Source: Incurvaria masculella
Taxonomy: Eukaryota > Arthropoda > Insecta > Lepidoptera > Incurvariidae
Length of the DNA stretch: 64,000 nucleotides
Assembly: GCA_946894095.1 (NCBI GenBank)
Contig: OX335656.1
Span: forward strand, 1,193,001 to 1,257,000
Direction of reading: 5' to 3'
Of the stretch, positions 33,791 to 46,165 are shown in pieces; the first letter of the stretch is position 1, and each line of letters begins with the position of its first letter. The notes below the pieces were generated by a model. It was not told the origin of the DNA and did no database searches. It worked only from the letters and a program-made list of their open reading frames with translations. Made by a program: the position numbers and the translations under genes.

Positions 33791-33828
33791 TTAATTTTAT
33801 CTTATTTTTATCAATAAGATAAAATTAA
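33791..33828. repeat. perfect 16-bp AT-rich hairpin
   Basis: ttaattttatcttatt, 6-nt loop, then its exact reverse complement. Confidence 0.8.
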
Positions 33829-34089
33829 TTAAATCTTTATTTAATCTTAAATTGTCAGACTTGCGCTGCATGAATGAATAAGACCTAGTTAGGTTTCATA
33901 ATAAGATATTTTCTACAATACGTGTTCCTATAGTTCAAAAAACGTTAATGCCTCAAAAATAAGATCCAACACCTTGCAAGCATCAAAATTATGACTCTGA
34001 TATTGTTCATATCGATTTTAGTCGGACTCACAATGAAAACGTATTTGGTTACTCATTCGACTCATCATACACTGTTTTTTTACTTTAGA

Positions 34090-34290
34090 AACTGGACAAA
34101 TAACTATTTTTATTCATGTTAAGCGTGATATATGGCGTATGCCACGCCCTTATCACCAAAACGACGCACTTCGAACATTCACGGGTGCTGCTGCCGAAAC
34201 CATGCCAGCCGGCCAGGTGCTTCTTCACGCCATATTTGAATGAGCCCAAGTTGTGGGGGAAACACCTCAGAAGGGAGAACATTCCATAGT
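34090..34290 (-). pseudogene. non-LTR retrotransposon 3' relic
   Basis: Minus-strand frame reads MFSLLRCFPHNLGSFKYGV then KKHLAGWHGFG, matching the tail of the same family as 5981-6455 and 56205-56640. Only the last ~65 codons remain. Confidence 0.6.
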
Positions 34291-35450
34291 TTACCTTGAT
34301 TCTAAATGAAAAACTAAATATATCGATAATCTCGCGTTTGTTACATCCCTACAGAGACGTTATTGGATATCGACAGCGGCGGTGATTCCCTTTATTCGAC
34401 AAGTTCCCTCAGGGTAACGTATTCGTGTTTTGTGCCTAAACATATTCCATCATATCCCGACTCCATTTTGCGCCTTTTGTGGTCGAAGCGTGAAGAAAAT
34501 GTTTTTTCCCCTTATGATTATCGTTCTTCGTCTCTTTGTTGGAGTAGTATTGCGTTAGTTGCGTTGCTGAACACGCGAGTTGTAAATAATATTAATGCTT
34601 TACTATAGCGAATAATGTATGTATGTTGGCTATCAGGAGTAGAAATACACAGAGATACATTAGGTGATCAGTTTAGTTAACACCATATACCTGCAAGGGC
34701 TCTGTAATTTTAAACAAATGGCAGGTATGATGTTTTGATGATTAGCCGAATAACAATTTTTTTTTCAGTCGAAATATATCATATAGTTTTTTTCAAATTA
34801 CATCCAAATTATGATGGTATTGTATGGCTCCTGGTTGTACATATAACAAAGATTAAATCCAAAAGCGATTTCCATAGTCTTACGGTTCTGAAATATATGT
34901 ATAGAAGAACTTTTCACCAGAAAATAAGTAAAGTTTTAAAAACATTATGTGTAGCGCGTATTTTAATCTAAAAACATATGTTAAGTTAACTTTATATTTT
35001 AAATTACTAGATATTCCAAAAATTTCAGTTATGTAAGCAACTATGGTCATTGTTTTATGTTCGATATTGAAATAAATGTGTTGCTAACTAAAGACATCGG
35101 ATATACGTGCGTTCCATTTTCAAATATCGGGCATCTGAAATTATAAATAGTGACGTACAATACGATTCAAATAGGAATAGAATAGGATCACCGCCATTTT
35201 GAATGTCAACCTGCTAAAACCCTTGTTCACTTCACAAACTTCAGAACATTGCCGCGTACTTTTCCTCGCGAATTCGGGTGAAGTTAGTCACGAGCCACGT
35301 CCTATACTTATTTGAATCGCATCGTATAACTCGATTGATTTAAATTGAGGTCACACAAACCTTTATTTTTAAATTTTTTGCCGGCTTATGGAAAGTGTGG
35401 TCCAGTGTGGTGACAACGACGACATGTGGCTATCAAATGTGCTTGAGTAC

Positions 35451-35797
35451 CTTTTTAGGGTTCCGTACCCAAAGGGTAAAAACGGAACCCTATTACTAAA
35501 ACTCCGCTGTCCGTCCGTCCGTCCGTCCGTCCGTCCGTCCGTCCGTCCGTCCGTCCGTCTGTCCGTCCGTCTGGCCGTCTGTCACAGGGCTGTATCTCAT
35601 GAACCGTAACAGGTAGGAAGCTGAAATTTTCACAGATTATGTATTTATTTTGCCGCTATAACAACAAATAGGTAACATTATAAAATAATAAAAGTTAAAG
35701 GGGGGCCCCATACAAAAAACGTGTTTTTTTTGTAAATCCTGTACGATCGTACGGAACCCTTCGTGTGCGAGTTCGACTCGCACTTGGTCGGTTTTTT
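35451..35797 (-). repeat. GACG-microsatellite repeat
   Basis: Minus orientation with the longest (CCGT)n run in the window (about 35509-35580). Confidence 0.9.
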
Positions 35798-36070
35798 AAA
35801 ATAAGCGTACTGTATTAGGGAAATGTATTTGCAAGCGTGTCCTTATCGCCTCAAATTAAATAAATCTATCGAAATATACAAAAACTCGCAATCTCGCAAT
35901 CGCAATCTGGATCATACCAGTTTCGTCTACATTTTTAGGGAGATTACGCGCATTGGATCAGGAAGTTTTAACAAGAAGTAAATAAAACTTCTGTGGCAGC
36001 GCTCCAGAGTGTTGTAGGGTACTCGGGAATCCCTCCCTTCCCTCCTCCTCCCTTTTCTACGACAGACCAA

Positions 36071-36298
36071 CAGGTCTATTTCTGGAATTCCGTAATCAGG
36101 AATCACGAATCCTGAGTCTAGAAAATAGATTTTATAGCGGTTTAAAAGCTTTTTTCTTGAATTAAAGATTCCGGTGCTTAGTATTACAATTAATCAACGT
36201 TTTCTGTCTAACCAAATCGCTTTGAAACCCGCTATCAAAACTCTTTTCTTGATTCAGGATTACTGATTCCTGATTACGGAATTCCAGGAATAGGTCTG
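36071..36298. mobile_element. palindromic MITE, family 3, copy 2
   Basis: caggtctatttctggaattc at the left and gaattccaggaataggtctg at the right; shares tagaaaa...ttttatagcggtt with the 50376 copy. Confidence 0.85.
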
Positions 36299-36869
36299 CA
36301 GATTCTCTTGGAAATTCTGAATCCTTGAAAACAGACCAACACAGCTAACGAACCACTTAATTACGTTTACCTCGGTTAGCAATTCGAAACCTGAGCCGCG
36401 CTCAATAGAGTTGAATTTTGACTGGATAATTTTAAATATTTGTTAAAATTTTGATTGAAATCAAACCCTATTTGAAGTACATTCGGAGTGGTTATCCACA
36501 GAACCCTTTAGAGCAGCATCATTAGCGCGATCTTAAGGGCTTGTTAGGGAACTGGATAATAAGGGATCACGATTAAATCAACTCTCTTTCAAAGGATACG
36601 AAAATTCTGTTAAAGTTTTACTAAGTGGGATAATCGTGTATGATGTGTGCGTATGGAAAGCGAATAATTTAGGAGATTCTTAGAGGCGATAATTATTTTC
36701 TGCGATTGCGAAAAAACCTTCTTTCCTACATACAATTCGTAAGGTAAATATTAATATATAAACCTCCTGTAAAGCCTTCTCGTTCGGAAAAGAAAATCTC
36801 GCTTTGATATTTATTGACATTTACTCTTTATTCGGTCTTTTACCTCTAAGAGTATAGGCACTGACCATC

Positions 36870-37252
36870 GTCGACTAATACTATACTTACAGTCACGATA
36901 TAAGACCCGGCACTGCACATGGGAATTAGGTGCCACATACTGCAGGGCTACATTGACATTGGGGGAAAACATGGACAATTTGTACCAACCCGGACAGGCG
37001 TAACCCTACCACCTAGTAAGCCATAACCTATTTCTCCGTCACTATCGATAATAAAAAAAATGAGGTTGTGAAAACGTCGTCGTGAATCATCAATCCGTAG
37101 CTAGGATTTCTAGGCTAAAGTAAAGAGGGACTAGTCCTTTCCACGTTACCACCTAGTATGTAAGGAAGGGGACCTACAGTTATACGTGGAATACGAAACA
37201 CGGCTAGGCTAAACGGTTGAAAAGGGTCACCCACTAGGCTACCGAGGCTGAC
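36870..37252 (-). mobile_element. 5S-type SINE, degraded and split by an insertion
   Basis: Body fragments at 36870-37020 and 37140-37252 (ggtcacccac retains the 5S edge) flank a 119-bp insert. The string accacctagta occurs on both sides of the insert, consistent with a target duplication. Confidence 0.55.
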
Positions 37253-37299
37253 AAAGTTAATGAGATAACCAATACTATGTTTTGCGTATTAACGGACTC

Positions 37300-38438
37300 A
37301 TATCGACGGTTGAAAGGCAAAGTGACTAACAAGCCACTTTGGTCGAAATTGAGTTATATATACCGTTGGAATAAGCAAATTTTTTTGCGTCTAATGCGCC
37401 GGGTTTCATAACGATCGGAGCACTTTTTTGGCTTGTTAGTCACTTTAAAATGCTCTATTTTCTAAAAATGCTTTGGCTTACAAGCCAAAATTTATGATGA
37501 TTTTTTTGTTTTTTCTTATAATCTATCTTCTAATATGCCCGATTGACTTTTTAGCAATTTATCCTTTCCAGGTTAAATTAAATGATATTTATTGGCCCTT
37601 TTTCCGTCCTGCTAAATGCAGTGGTCCTGTGATTTAAACTTTCTTGCCTACTCTATAAAACAATTTAATGCACGTTAGACCTTTTTCTATAATGTAAAAG
37701 AATACATGTATGCACGTTAGCAATTCTTCCTTACCGAGTTTTTTATTATAACGGATATTTATTCCATTAATTATTTCATATTAATAATAATCCCTCATAC
37801 CATTTGGTCATTATTCAATTAGATTTAAATTATATTTAATTAAATGAGAAATAAAGTTCATATTCTTAGGTGGTTTGCTTATGAAACCACAGAATATTTA
37901 AAAAAATATAAACCTAAATCAGTTAAAATTTCCAATTTTCTTTTAAATAATAGCCAAAACTAACTTAGTTAGTTAACTTTTAAGTCTTTTATTAGTCATT
38001 ATTTAGCCTACTTAGACCTAATGTCCGGATTTAAAATGTTGTCTTAATGGATGTGAGCTGAATTTCCGTAGTGCAATTATTTATATTTCCACACGTAATA
38101 CTTTTTTTCCCACACGATATCGCTATGAAGATACACATTAGTTATTTAGTCGTACTGTCACATATGAATAACGTGCTTATAATTTGTTTTTCCTGATAGA
38201 GAAAAAAGTTACTTTGACTAACAAGCCACTTTTTTTTAAAACTTTTGTAATTTCAATAATTCAATTTAAATGTAAAAATTGAGCATAAAATTATCAAATT
38301 TTTGCTCCAATCAGATCTTAGGTTGATTTATTATTTTACAAGATATTATTTTTTTTCAAAAAATCAAAACTTTAAAATTCGCTCCTGGAAAGTTTGCAAA
38401 GTGACTTATTAGTCACTTTGCCTTTCAACCGTCGATAT
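37300..38438. mobile_element. 1.1-kb non-autonomous DNA transposon with subterminal repeats
   Basis: Terminal inverted repeats of ~40 bp (atatcgacggttgaaaggca... against ...tgcctttcaaccgtcgatat). Inside, the word gactaacaagccactttt recurs at 37330, 37427 (complement) and 38216, and a degraded form lies near the right end. ATAT or TA flanks on both sides; AT-rich interior without ORF. Confidence 0.85.
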
Positions 38439-38614
38439 TCACGTTGGTAAATAAATATTAATTAGAGAAATCCTAATCAAATTTCCCGTTCGTCCTGCTT
38501 CTAGTCGAGCAGGCTTCATATACACGACAAATGAAAACAAATGAAAACAAATGAATAAACAAAATACATTTTCAGTTGGCTTTGTCAGACGTTAAAGGCA
38601 AACATTTTATTATT

Positions 38615-39290
38615 TTAAATCAGATAACAATGTAGTTGTTGACATCCATTAGTCGATATCAATCCATCGGCCTCAAAAACCAACAATTGGGGACAACTAC
38701 GATACGAGTACACATCCAATGTATGTATGGTGACGACAGAAATGGAACCCTTTGTTAACATGACGGTCCACTTGCACACGATATGAGCCGTGGTCAACTT
38801 GACCACTAATGATACATTATTGACACCTTCGCCGTTCGAATAAGCAAATGTGTCAGGGTTATTGGAAAACCATACACAGTGTTATTTGACGATCCAGTGA
38901 TTTATAGTGCGCCTCGAATAAAGTTATCCATGTATGCATTGGTACATTGAGAATGTATGATATGGGCTATCGGCCTAGATATTGCCAAGGTATTTCTCCG
39001 GGTCTGCCACAAAGCACTGTCTTCCTTCGCCCATCCACGCAACATAGGATCGCTGACTAAGCATGCCCGCAACATAAACATTTTGGTTGACAGTTGTTGC
39101 TCCAAAGCCATGTAGTACCTGCTCTGTGGCTATGTTCGTGATTGCCGACGTACTTCAGGGATTCGTCCTATCCCAAACATCTTTTCGGCAGCAAATAAAT
39201 GGTCTAATTAATCTGGGCGACATTAATTTCTGCGCAAACGAAAGCATAGTGCTAGCCAGAACGATCGCAACATAAAGTAAAGGAAGATTA
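38615..39290 (-). pseudogene. decayed secreted-protein-like coding sequence, family not recognised
   Basis: Minus-strand segments in alternating frames look coding. There is a signal-peptide-like LLYVAIVLASTMLSFAQ (about 39280-39230), then NVAQIN and a TIYLLPKRCLG segment, ESLKYVGNHEHSHRAGTTW and WLWSNNC. After shifts, an open final stretch runs from CVWFSNNPDTFAYSNGEG through VSLVVKLTTAHIVCKWTV to LVFEADGLISTNGCQQLHC and a stop at 38615. Stops and at least three shifts break it. No intron signals are evident between segments, so a retrocopy or a gene of a mobile element is possible. I cannot name the family. Confidence 0.4.
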
Positions 39291-39357
39291 GCGGCGCCTC
39301 ACTGAAACTAAAAATATGTTCCGTTTGGACTGTAGTTTTTCCCAAAAAGTTCAGTTT

Positions 39358-39615
39358 ATCAGTCAGTCAGTCCGCATGTTTGCGTCCACTGCTGGACATA
39401 CGCCTCTCCAATTTTTCTCCAGTCCTCCCGGCCTTCAGCGGTACGGAACGACTGCCGACGCGTTTGATGTCGTCGTCCCACCTGGCGGGTGGTCCTCTCA
39501 CACTCCGTTTTCCTGTCCACGGCCGCCAGTGCAGGACACGGTTACTCCAACGGTTGTCGTCTCTTCGGCTGACGTGATCAGCCCACTGCAATTTGAGCCA
39601 CCCGGTATCCAATAT
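39358..39615 (-). pseudogene. RTE-like non-LTR retrotransposon C-terminus with TCAG-repeat tail
   Basis: The 81-codon minus-strand frame reads LQWADHVSRRDDNRWSNRVL, then WRPWTGKRSVRGPPARWDDD. The W-R-P-x-T-G-x-R-S-x-x-G/R-P-P-x-R-W-x-D-D motif ends many insect RTE-type reverse transcriptases. The element end shows a short (TCAG)n run at 39358-39371. Confidence 0.8.
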
Positions 39616-40231
39616 TAACTACTTTGGAACGTCATCGTATTGCCTAATTACGCACCATATGACCACCGTAGCAAAGTTGAAGTTCCCTAAAAGTTTGGAT
39701 TCTTTTACATGGCGGGAATAAGCTCCTGACCAGCCGGCAAAGATTTCGCAGACCCGAGAAGATTCTGTAGACGTCGTCGGGGGCCCCGTAGTTGAATGCC
39801 TCGCGTACCGATGTACCGTTCTTAACTTATAATAAATTTGTAACAGTCAAACGTCCAACCCTCACCCTACTTTTCTGTTCATCACAACAGAATGTACTGC
39901 TGAAAGCCATGTGCTGCAGATCTTGCATTTCCATGGGATTGCGGAATGCTGAAGGCGAACGCTATAGGGTGTGGGACCGTTCTAAACCAAATTATGTTAC
40001 CTACCGTGTATGCATGTTATTTAAAAAATAAAAATATTTAAAAATATTTTCTACACCCGCTCATCGTTTATGTATGCTAGTTATCTAGTGTTCTTCTAGG
40101 ACGCCAGGGCAAAACAATTACACTTTATTTATCCCCGTAAAGTAGATCATTCGTAACATAGCTGTCAAGGTGAAGTAGGCGTTTACACCCGAATAACCTT
40201 GCAATAAATAATCAACATGTTATTTATTAGG

Positions 40232-40634
40232 TTTTTTTTTATGCGACCTGACATGGATGGCTAATACCACACAACTACCGTTATGATATTAGCCCAATAC
40301 ACCACATTCCCGAAGGAATTTGGTGCCATGCCAGGACCTTTATGAGCACGGCTACATTAAACTGGATGGAAAACACGGACAACTTTTTCATTGCCGCTTC
40401 GACCATCTTTTCATCCAATGCGATGGTACCAACCTGGGCAGACATAAACTCTACCACCTTGTAGGGGAAGGGGACCTACAGTTTTACATGCATTCCGAAC
40501 CATGGAGCAGCTCGCATTCGTAACGAAATGCACTTATCGAACTCGGAAAGAGAAAGACAGTGGTGCATGTCGGTATTGAACCCAGGTCTCTGGTACGCTA
40601 GGCCAGTCCCTGCGCCAATAGGCTACGAGCCGCT
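40232..40634 (-). mobile_element. tRNA-headed SINE, full length
   Basis: T-run at 40232-40240, body and complete head ending cgagccgct at 40634; nearly identical to the copies at 45196 and 63108. Confidence 0.87.
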
Positions 40635-40639
40635 CAAAT

Positions 40640-43600
40640 AAAATATATTTATATAGGTTAAAAATAATATATTTTAAGACTGTTCACATTGTTGGTTGTT
40701 GTTTCATCGTAGTTTTTGCCTTATACCGTTCGATCGAAAATGTAATTTTGGCAGTAGCATTTAGGTATTCATAAGTGTATCATATCATTAATATTGAGAA
40801 AAAAAAACAAAAAAATCATAACTTATAGACTAGTAAAGTTTCTTTGCGGGTTTTTCTACACTGGTTGATCGAATCCGCGCATCAATCAAATTGCGACATG
40901 AATTAGTGTAGTTTGACTACCAGAAGTTGAATAAACAAATAAAATTAAATGAACTGCTTCACTTTGTTTGTTCAATTCATCTCAATTCCCAATTCATAAC
41001 TGCTGCTGGCAATACGAGTAGTCTGACAAAGGCGGCAATCAAATTGTCTTCTCTAAATATTTTCAGATGTTGGTTGTGTGACGAACTGTTTAAATGAAAT
41101 ATCTCGGCTATATTAGTAAAAAGCTGGTTTGATTGTCTGTAACAAAGTTAACGAGCCCCTACAGTCCACGCTCACGAAGACTTCAACAATAACGTACAAC
41201 GATGTACTACACTATATCTACTTTAGTTAACATTAATTTTGTCCTGTACTTAGACCCCAGCAGTCTCTTAAAATCGTCTGCTGAATTTCGCCGAAATTTA
41301 ATAAAGTGGAACTTTAAAATGTATATAGAGAATTTGCATTTAGAACTAACAAAAGTGCCTTGTAGCACAAAGCCAGTCCGAATTTATTGCACCGCTTTTG
41401 TGAGCCCCACCGCGGACTCCCTGCGCAAACCTCACTCACGACTTGAATATATAACGCAACATATTTATGTTGATATAAAACGAGAACGAGCTGTAGATGT
41501 AAATCGCTTTATTTGCGGGAAAATTTAGAGGCATGTCCGTGAGGAATCTGATCTTGGAAGAACGTGAATTTTCTGAGTCTTGATGTAGGCCGATGAAACC
41601 GTTCTAAATTATAGATGTTAAAAAAAAACAAAAAGGTATGGATTTTTTGTAAGATGACTTTTATAAAAACAAATTAAAGCTTTAATTAAATATACTTTTT
41701 CGTACTAAGCAGGTACGTCGCTTCCTTCCGTGAAGTATATTCGTAAAGTAGTTCTTTTTACTGGGCTCTTTGTTCAATTAATGTATCTCGATCGATTATA
41801 CATACATACATGTCACATTTCTAGAAATTAAAGCTTTATTTATACATATGGCTTACCATTGCGTAAAGATTATTACGAAAATAGCGAATATGTGCAATTT
41901 TTTTAGTATAATTCAAACTAAAAATAAATATATTTCTCCCATCATTGTTTTTTCTCTGTTATTTTTATCTATCCACGATTAATAATTCATAAATGTGTTC
42001 TCAATTTGGTATTTTACATAATTTCAATGACATGGGCTGAGAAAGTTGTGCGCACGTTGTTCCCCAGACGCCTCAACGAGCAGTTAGCCCAAGTTTTTCC
42101 TAAATATGTTTGCGTCTGAGCCCAAGTCTCAGGGGTGGCCACAGCAACGGCGATAAATTCGTAATTAACCTTGACAGCTCTATACCTACGTGTGTCTATG
42201 TTGCCAGCCTCTGCTGCTATGATGTTATAGCTGGCTACCCGAGAAGAGAGCTCCACAATATTGGGGGTTCGGTGTCTGCACATATTGCGTCTCAGATCAA
42301 AGCCCTACCAGAGTCTCAGAGAAATAATGGACAGTCCTTTCTAAAGGGCGTTAATTATGAAAGTTTTAACAAAATGCGTTCAGTATATTCCGAGGTATTA
42401 CAATGCGTTACTTTGAAAATTGTTTGGAGTAGCCTCGACTTATAGAGCGCGTCGATTCCTAATCGACAAACCAGTTTCACTCGTTTCACACGCGTGCTAA
42501 TGTAGATTTGGCGTAAAACGTAGTTTCATGCACTTTATCGTGCAAACATTTAGCTTTCAAGCAACACTATAGGTTAGCATGAGGTAAGATGCCATGAGCA
42601 CTCACGTTACTGGCGAAAGGCTACAATCAATCCCCGGAGTTTACAAGTTTATGCCCTATCACCTAATTCCGAATCGTTCTGTCACACACTGACAGATCGA
42701 TACCAAAAGATAACGTTGTAGTTTTTACTATGTTTTTGTCAGGGAGTGGGCAAAGGAACTTTCCACCGCCGATTGCCTCTTAATCAAACGCGTAGCTATT
42801 TAGTTGCATTAAGAGCTACTTATTTAGACAAACAGCGACTTACTCGCATGTTATTTTTATACGTAACTTTTAAAGCTATGAAATTAACCATCTCATAATA
42901 CATTCCGCCTCCTCGCAAGAAGCTTTTACAGGATTCTTGGCATGAAATGATATGCAAATTGAAACACTTTGGCTTTACGTCTCCAAAGTAACAGCTTTTT
43001 ATGAAACGTCTAGTTTTTCCGGCAGGTATAAAGCGGAAAATGAGTGTAAGGACCATAAAGGAAAATTGCTTGATTTTCATAGAAGTTTTATAATAGTGAA
43101 AAATGGTTTTAAGAGCCTTAACAAGGCTCGGACCGTAAAGAGTTTGAGAATAACGGTCTTTATTAAAATTGCTGAGGCTTTACGACTAAGCCATTTGCTT
43201 AAAACATCGTTCGTATTTTCAAAGAGTATTTTCTAAATATATGAGCATTTTCGTTGATACGTTGACAATAGCCATTTATTTCATTTCGAAATATACTACT
43301 TTGCCATTATCACTGCCCTGAAATTCCAAATATTTGTCTTTGTGACTGCAATATCTTAGATTTTTAATCACCTTGCCGACAGTGTCTGACTTTCTTATTA
43401 ACCATATGTCTGGAATTTATGCCTTTTATAATTATATTATTCCTAATTTGTTAAGTTATAGATTACTAGTGATAAAGTTAGTTAATTAATATGCATATTG
43501 TAAAGTTTTTTGGTTTTTTCAACCTTAGAGATGTAGGTGAGGTGCAGTGAAGCGGGCAAAAAAAATTACGTAGAACAAAATGAATTAGAGAAAATATTAA

Positions 43601-43879
43601 CTAACCTAAAAATATGGATTTATATGTTAAAATAAATGACATACAAAATTTGTACATACATTTAAACATATTAAACAGATCCTTCAGATCATTTTCGGAA
43701 GTGAATGTTTCGTAACATGGATATATTTATAACGACCTCATTCATAAAATGTTAGAGGTGATTTCAATATATTTTTTTGTGTTATTGAATGGAGATCGCA
43801 TTATCGGTTATTGTTCTGGGTAGGTTCTAGCACGTAAAGAGAATATAATAATATAAATAGGCACACTGAATTTCTTCCA
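40640..43879. other. dpr intron, mostly unannotated
   Basis: AT-rich, with the single retroelement-like relic 42040-42283. Open frames at 41202-41528 and 42110-42445 show no domain. Confidence 0.5.
42040..42283 (-). pseudogene. possible retroelement post-RT fragment
   Basis: Minus-strand frame AAEAGNIDTRRYRAVKVNYE, FIAVAVATPETWA... resembles the region near the end of some retroelement ORFs (Y-x-F-x-P-V-A-V-E-T-x-G-x-W). The TPETW block is degenerate and the match is from pattern memory only. Confidence 0.4.
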
Positions 43880-44135
43880 GTGCAGTTGTAAGAAGCGAGT
43901 GGTTTGTGGTTCTGATTCCACGTAAAACTGTAGGCCTCCATCTTTGTTAACTATCCTAATTTTATCACCTAGAAGGGTGGTAGGGTAAATCCCTGCTAGG
44001 TTGGTACCCAGCCCAAGTGGCATTGAGAATTGTCCGTATACTCCATCAAATTCAATATATTATGTAGCCGTGCAATATAAGGAAGTTCATGCCATGGCAC
44101 CTACATAGTTTCCATAAAGTGTGTTGGAGATCATA
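43880..44135 (+). mobile_element. SINE body fragment
   Basis: Plus-orientation body with gattccacgtaaaactgtag, ggttggtacccagcc and tgccatggcacctac. The gattccacgt variant matches the 5S-headed group; no head remains. Confidence 0.6.
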
Positions 44136-44835
44136 TCTTTACAGATCATAAAAAAACCCTATGACAACTGCAGTCTGAACTATTGTATTGAACTAAATAG
44201 AAAAACAAATTCATTACCGTTTTAAAATTAATAATGAGGTAATTTGAATCTGGAAGATTTTTAATCCATTCAGGTTAGCAGGATAATTAAACAATTTTTT
44301 TTGGTAACCTATAATCAAAAAATCTAATAATAACTACATATGTACTCAAAATTGCTGTATATGAGTGGATCCAGAACCAGAACCGGAATACTGATAAAAT
44401 GTTTTTAAATAAAAATAAGACCGCCTTCTAAACACACTGGAATTAAAAAGCAAAAAATAATTGGTTACTTTTAATTATTGTACGATAAGCTATTGTGTTA
44501 CCTTACTAATTATATACAATTTCTTAATTTTAATCATCTTTTGAAGTGGGTGCTTTGGGTAGAGTTCGCTCCGCACGCTGACCGAACAGACACAACTTCA
44601 GCTGAAGTCCCGAATCTACGAGAGCGTAAGCAACCTGGGTCAGCAATGATTGGTACCAGAGTATTTTAAGCGACTGCTTGTCTAACTGGAGATGCCATAA
44701 GCGTTGGTTTACGTGCAAAAAAAAGAGAAAAAAAAAGATTCCGACGAATTGAGAACCTCTCTCTTTTGAAGTCGGTTGACTGACTTTTCTAGACGACATC
44801 GTCTAGGATCTGAAATAAAAAGCTTTATTCTTAAG

Positions 44836-45110
44836 TGTTCTTAGATATTATTTGTTGCTCTAAATTTTTTTTAAGTGCTCTTAGGTGTTATTCGGAATTA
44901 TTTTGTATTCTCGGGTGTTTTATTTGGTCTCAGGTGTACTTTAGTAGTAATATGTTTTTGTGTGTTATTGGTGTAGTTCATTGATGTGCACAGGTGTTTT
45001 TAGGTTCTTCTTCTTGAGATATATTTATTACTTGATGTCCGTAGGTATTTCGGTATTCTTATTGTTCTTTGTTGCAGAGTTTCTTTAGTATTTTTGGAAT
45101 TTCTTGTTAT
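44836..45110. repeat. degenerate minisatellite-like stretch
   Basis: Loose recurrences of ctcttaggtgttatt / ctcaggtgt / cacaggtgtttttagg over ~270 bp, T- and G-rich on the plus strand. Confidence 0.4.
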
Positions 45111-45195
45111 TATCACAAGAAGTACTCGCGAGAACTACTTTAACGTTACACATTACGAAAAGAAAGCAATCGAGTACACGCCATTTTTTTTGTTT

Positions 45196-45592
45196 ATTTT
45201 TTTTATGCGACCTGACATGGATACCACACAACTACCGTTATGATATTAGCCCAATACACCACATTCCGAAGGAATTAGGTGCCATGCCTTCCCTTTTATG
45301 AGCACGCGGCTACATTGAACTGGATGGAAAACACGGACGATTTTTCATTGCCGCTTCGACCATCTTTTCATCCAGTGCGATGGTACCAAACCCGAGCTGG
45401 CTTAAGCCCTACCACCTAGTAGGGGAAGGAGACCTACAGTTTTACATGGATTCCGAACCATGAAGCAGCTCGCATTCATGACAAAATGCACTTATCGAAC
45501 TCGGAAAGAGAAAGACAGTGGTGCAAGTTGGAATTGAATCGAGACCTCTGGCACGCTAGGCCAGTCCCCGCGCCACTAGGCTACGAGCCGCT
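45196..45592 (-). mobile_element. tRNA-headed SINE 29 bp from a dpr splice donor
   Basis: T-run at 45196-45204 and a complete head ending at 45592. It lies in the same orientation as the dpr gene, just inside the intron after exon 45756-45622, so its pol III promoter is 29 bp from the donor GT at 45621. Confidence 0.87.
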
Positions 45593-45621
45593 CAAAACCC
45601 TCACCGTCACGTTCCCCTCAC

Positions 45622-45756
45622 CTTCTCTATGATGCAGACGAGGTTGATGAGGCTGCCCGCGTCCACGTGGTGCTCTCCCGAGCCCAGGATGAACGCCTCC
45701 GGCACCACGATCTGCAGGTTCACGAACCGGGACAGGACCCCCGATCCCGTCGACAC
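45622..45756 (-). CDS. dpr (paralog unresolved): Dpr-family protein, exon linking Ig1 to Ig2
   Basis: This GC-rich 45-codon exon starts VSTGSG, runs through FVNLQIVVPEAFILGSG and ends INLVCIIEK. It gives the last strand of Ig1 (VSTG...FVNLQIVV), the interdomain linker (PEAFILGSGE) and the B strand of Ig2 with its first disulphide cysteine (LVCI). The acceptor is gattgcag before GTG; a branch-point-like CTAAC lies about 20 nt upstream. The donor is AAG followed by GTGAGG. Both boundaries are phase 0, so it joins 59137-59054 upstream and 20464-20251 downstream. The exon is hemmed in by a SINE ending 29 bp beyond its donor and a TTAA MITE starting 41 bp before its acceptor. Confidence 0.94.
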
Positions 45757-45797
45757 CTGCAATCATTTCGTAGTTAGCTCTCAAGCGATGACCGATT

Positions 45798-46165
45798 TTA
45801 AGGCTGTTCCGACCCATATAAAGTTGTTTGCACACATAACGCAAAAAGTATTGCACTTTAAGCCACGAATTAATAATAAAAGTTTAATATAGTCATATTA
45901 CTTGCAGCGAAAACCATTTCACAATTTCAGGATTATTGGTTTTGTTACAATTTATTTAAATACGATTTTTATTTAACAGCGCCATCTAACGGTGTAAAAC
46001 TTTTAATCGGCAATTACGACGAAACCATTAAACCTGAAATTGTGAATATGTTTCGCTGCAACTACTATGGCTATATTTAATATTTTTGACGAATTCGTGC
46101 CTTAAAGTGCAATACTTTTTGCGTTCTGTGTAAAAAAACCATTGTTTGGGTCGGAACATCCTTAA
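45798..46165. mobile_element. TTAA-flanked MITE, family 1, copy 1
   Basis: TTAA at both ends (45798-45801, 46162-46165) encloses long imperfect inverted repeats: ggctgttccgaccc...aaaaagtattgcactttaag against its reverse complement ending gggtcggaacatcc. No ORF. It starts 41 bp upstream of the dpr exon 45756-45622. Confidence 0.88.

Noticed and set aside
35388..35609. Open frames through (CCGT)n or (GACG)n runs with PSVR or DGRT repeats
   Set aside because: Produced by microsatellites inside the GACG repeats.
41202..41528. 108-codon frame
   Set aside because: No motif, no splice or promoter support; AT-rich chance frame.
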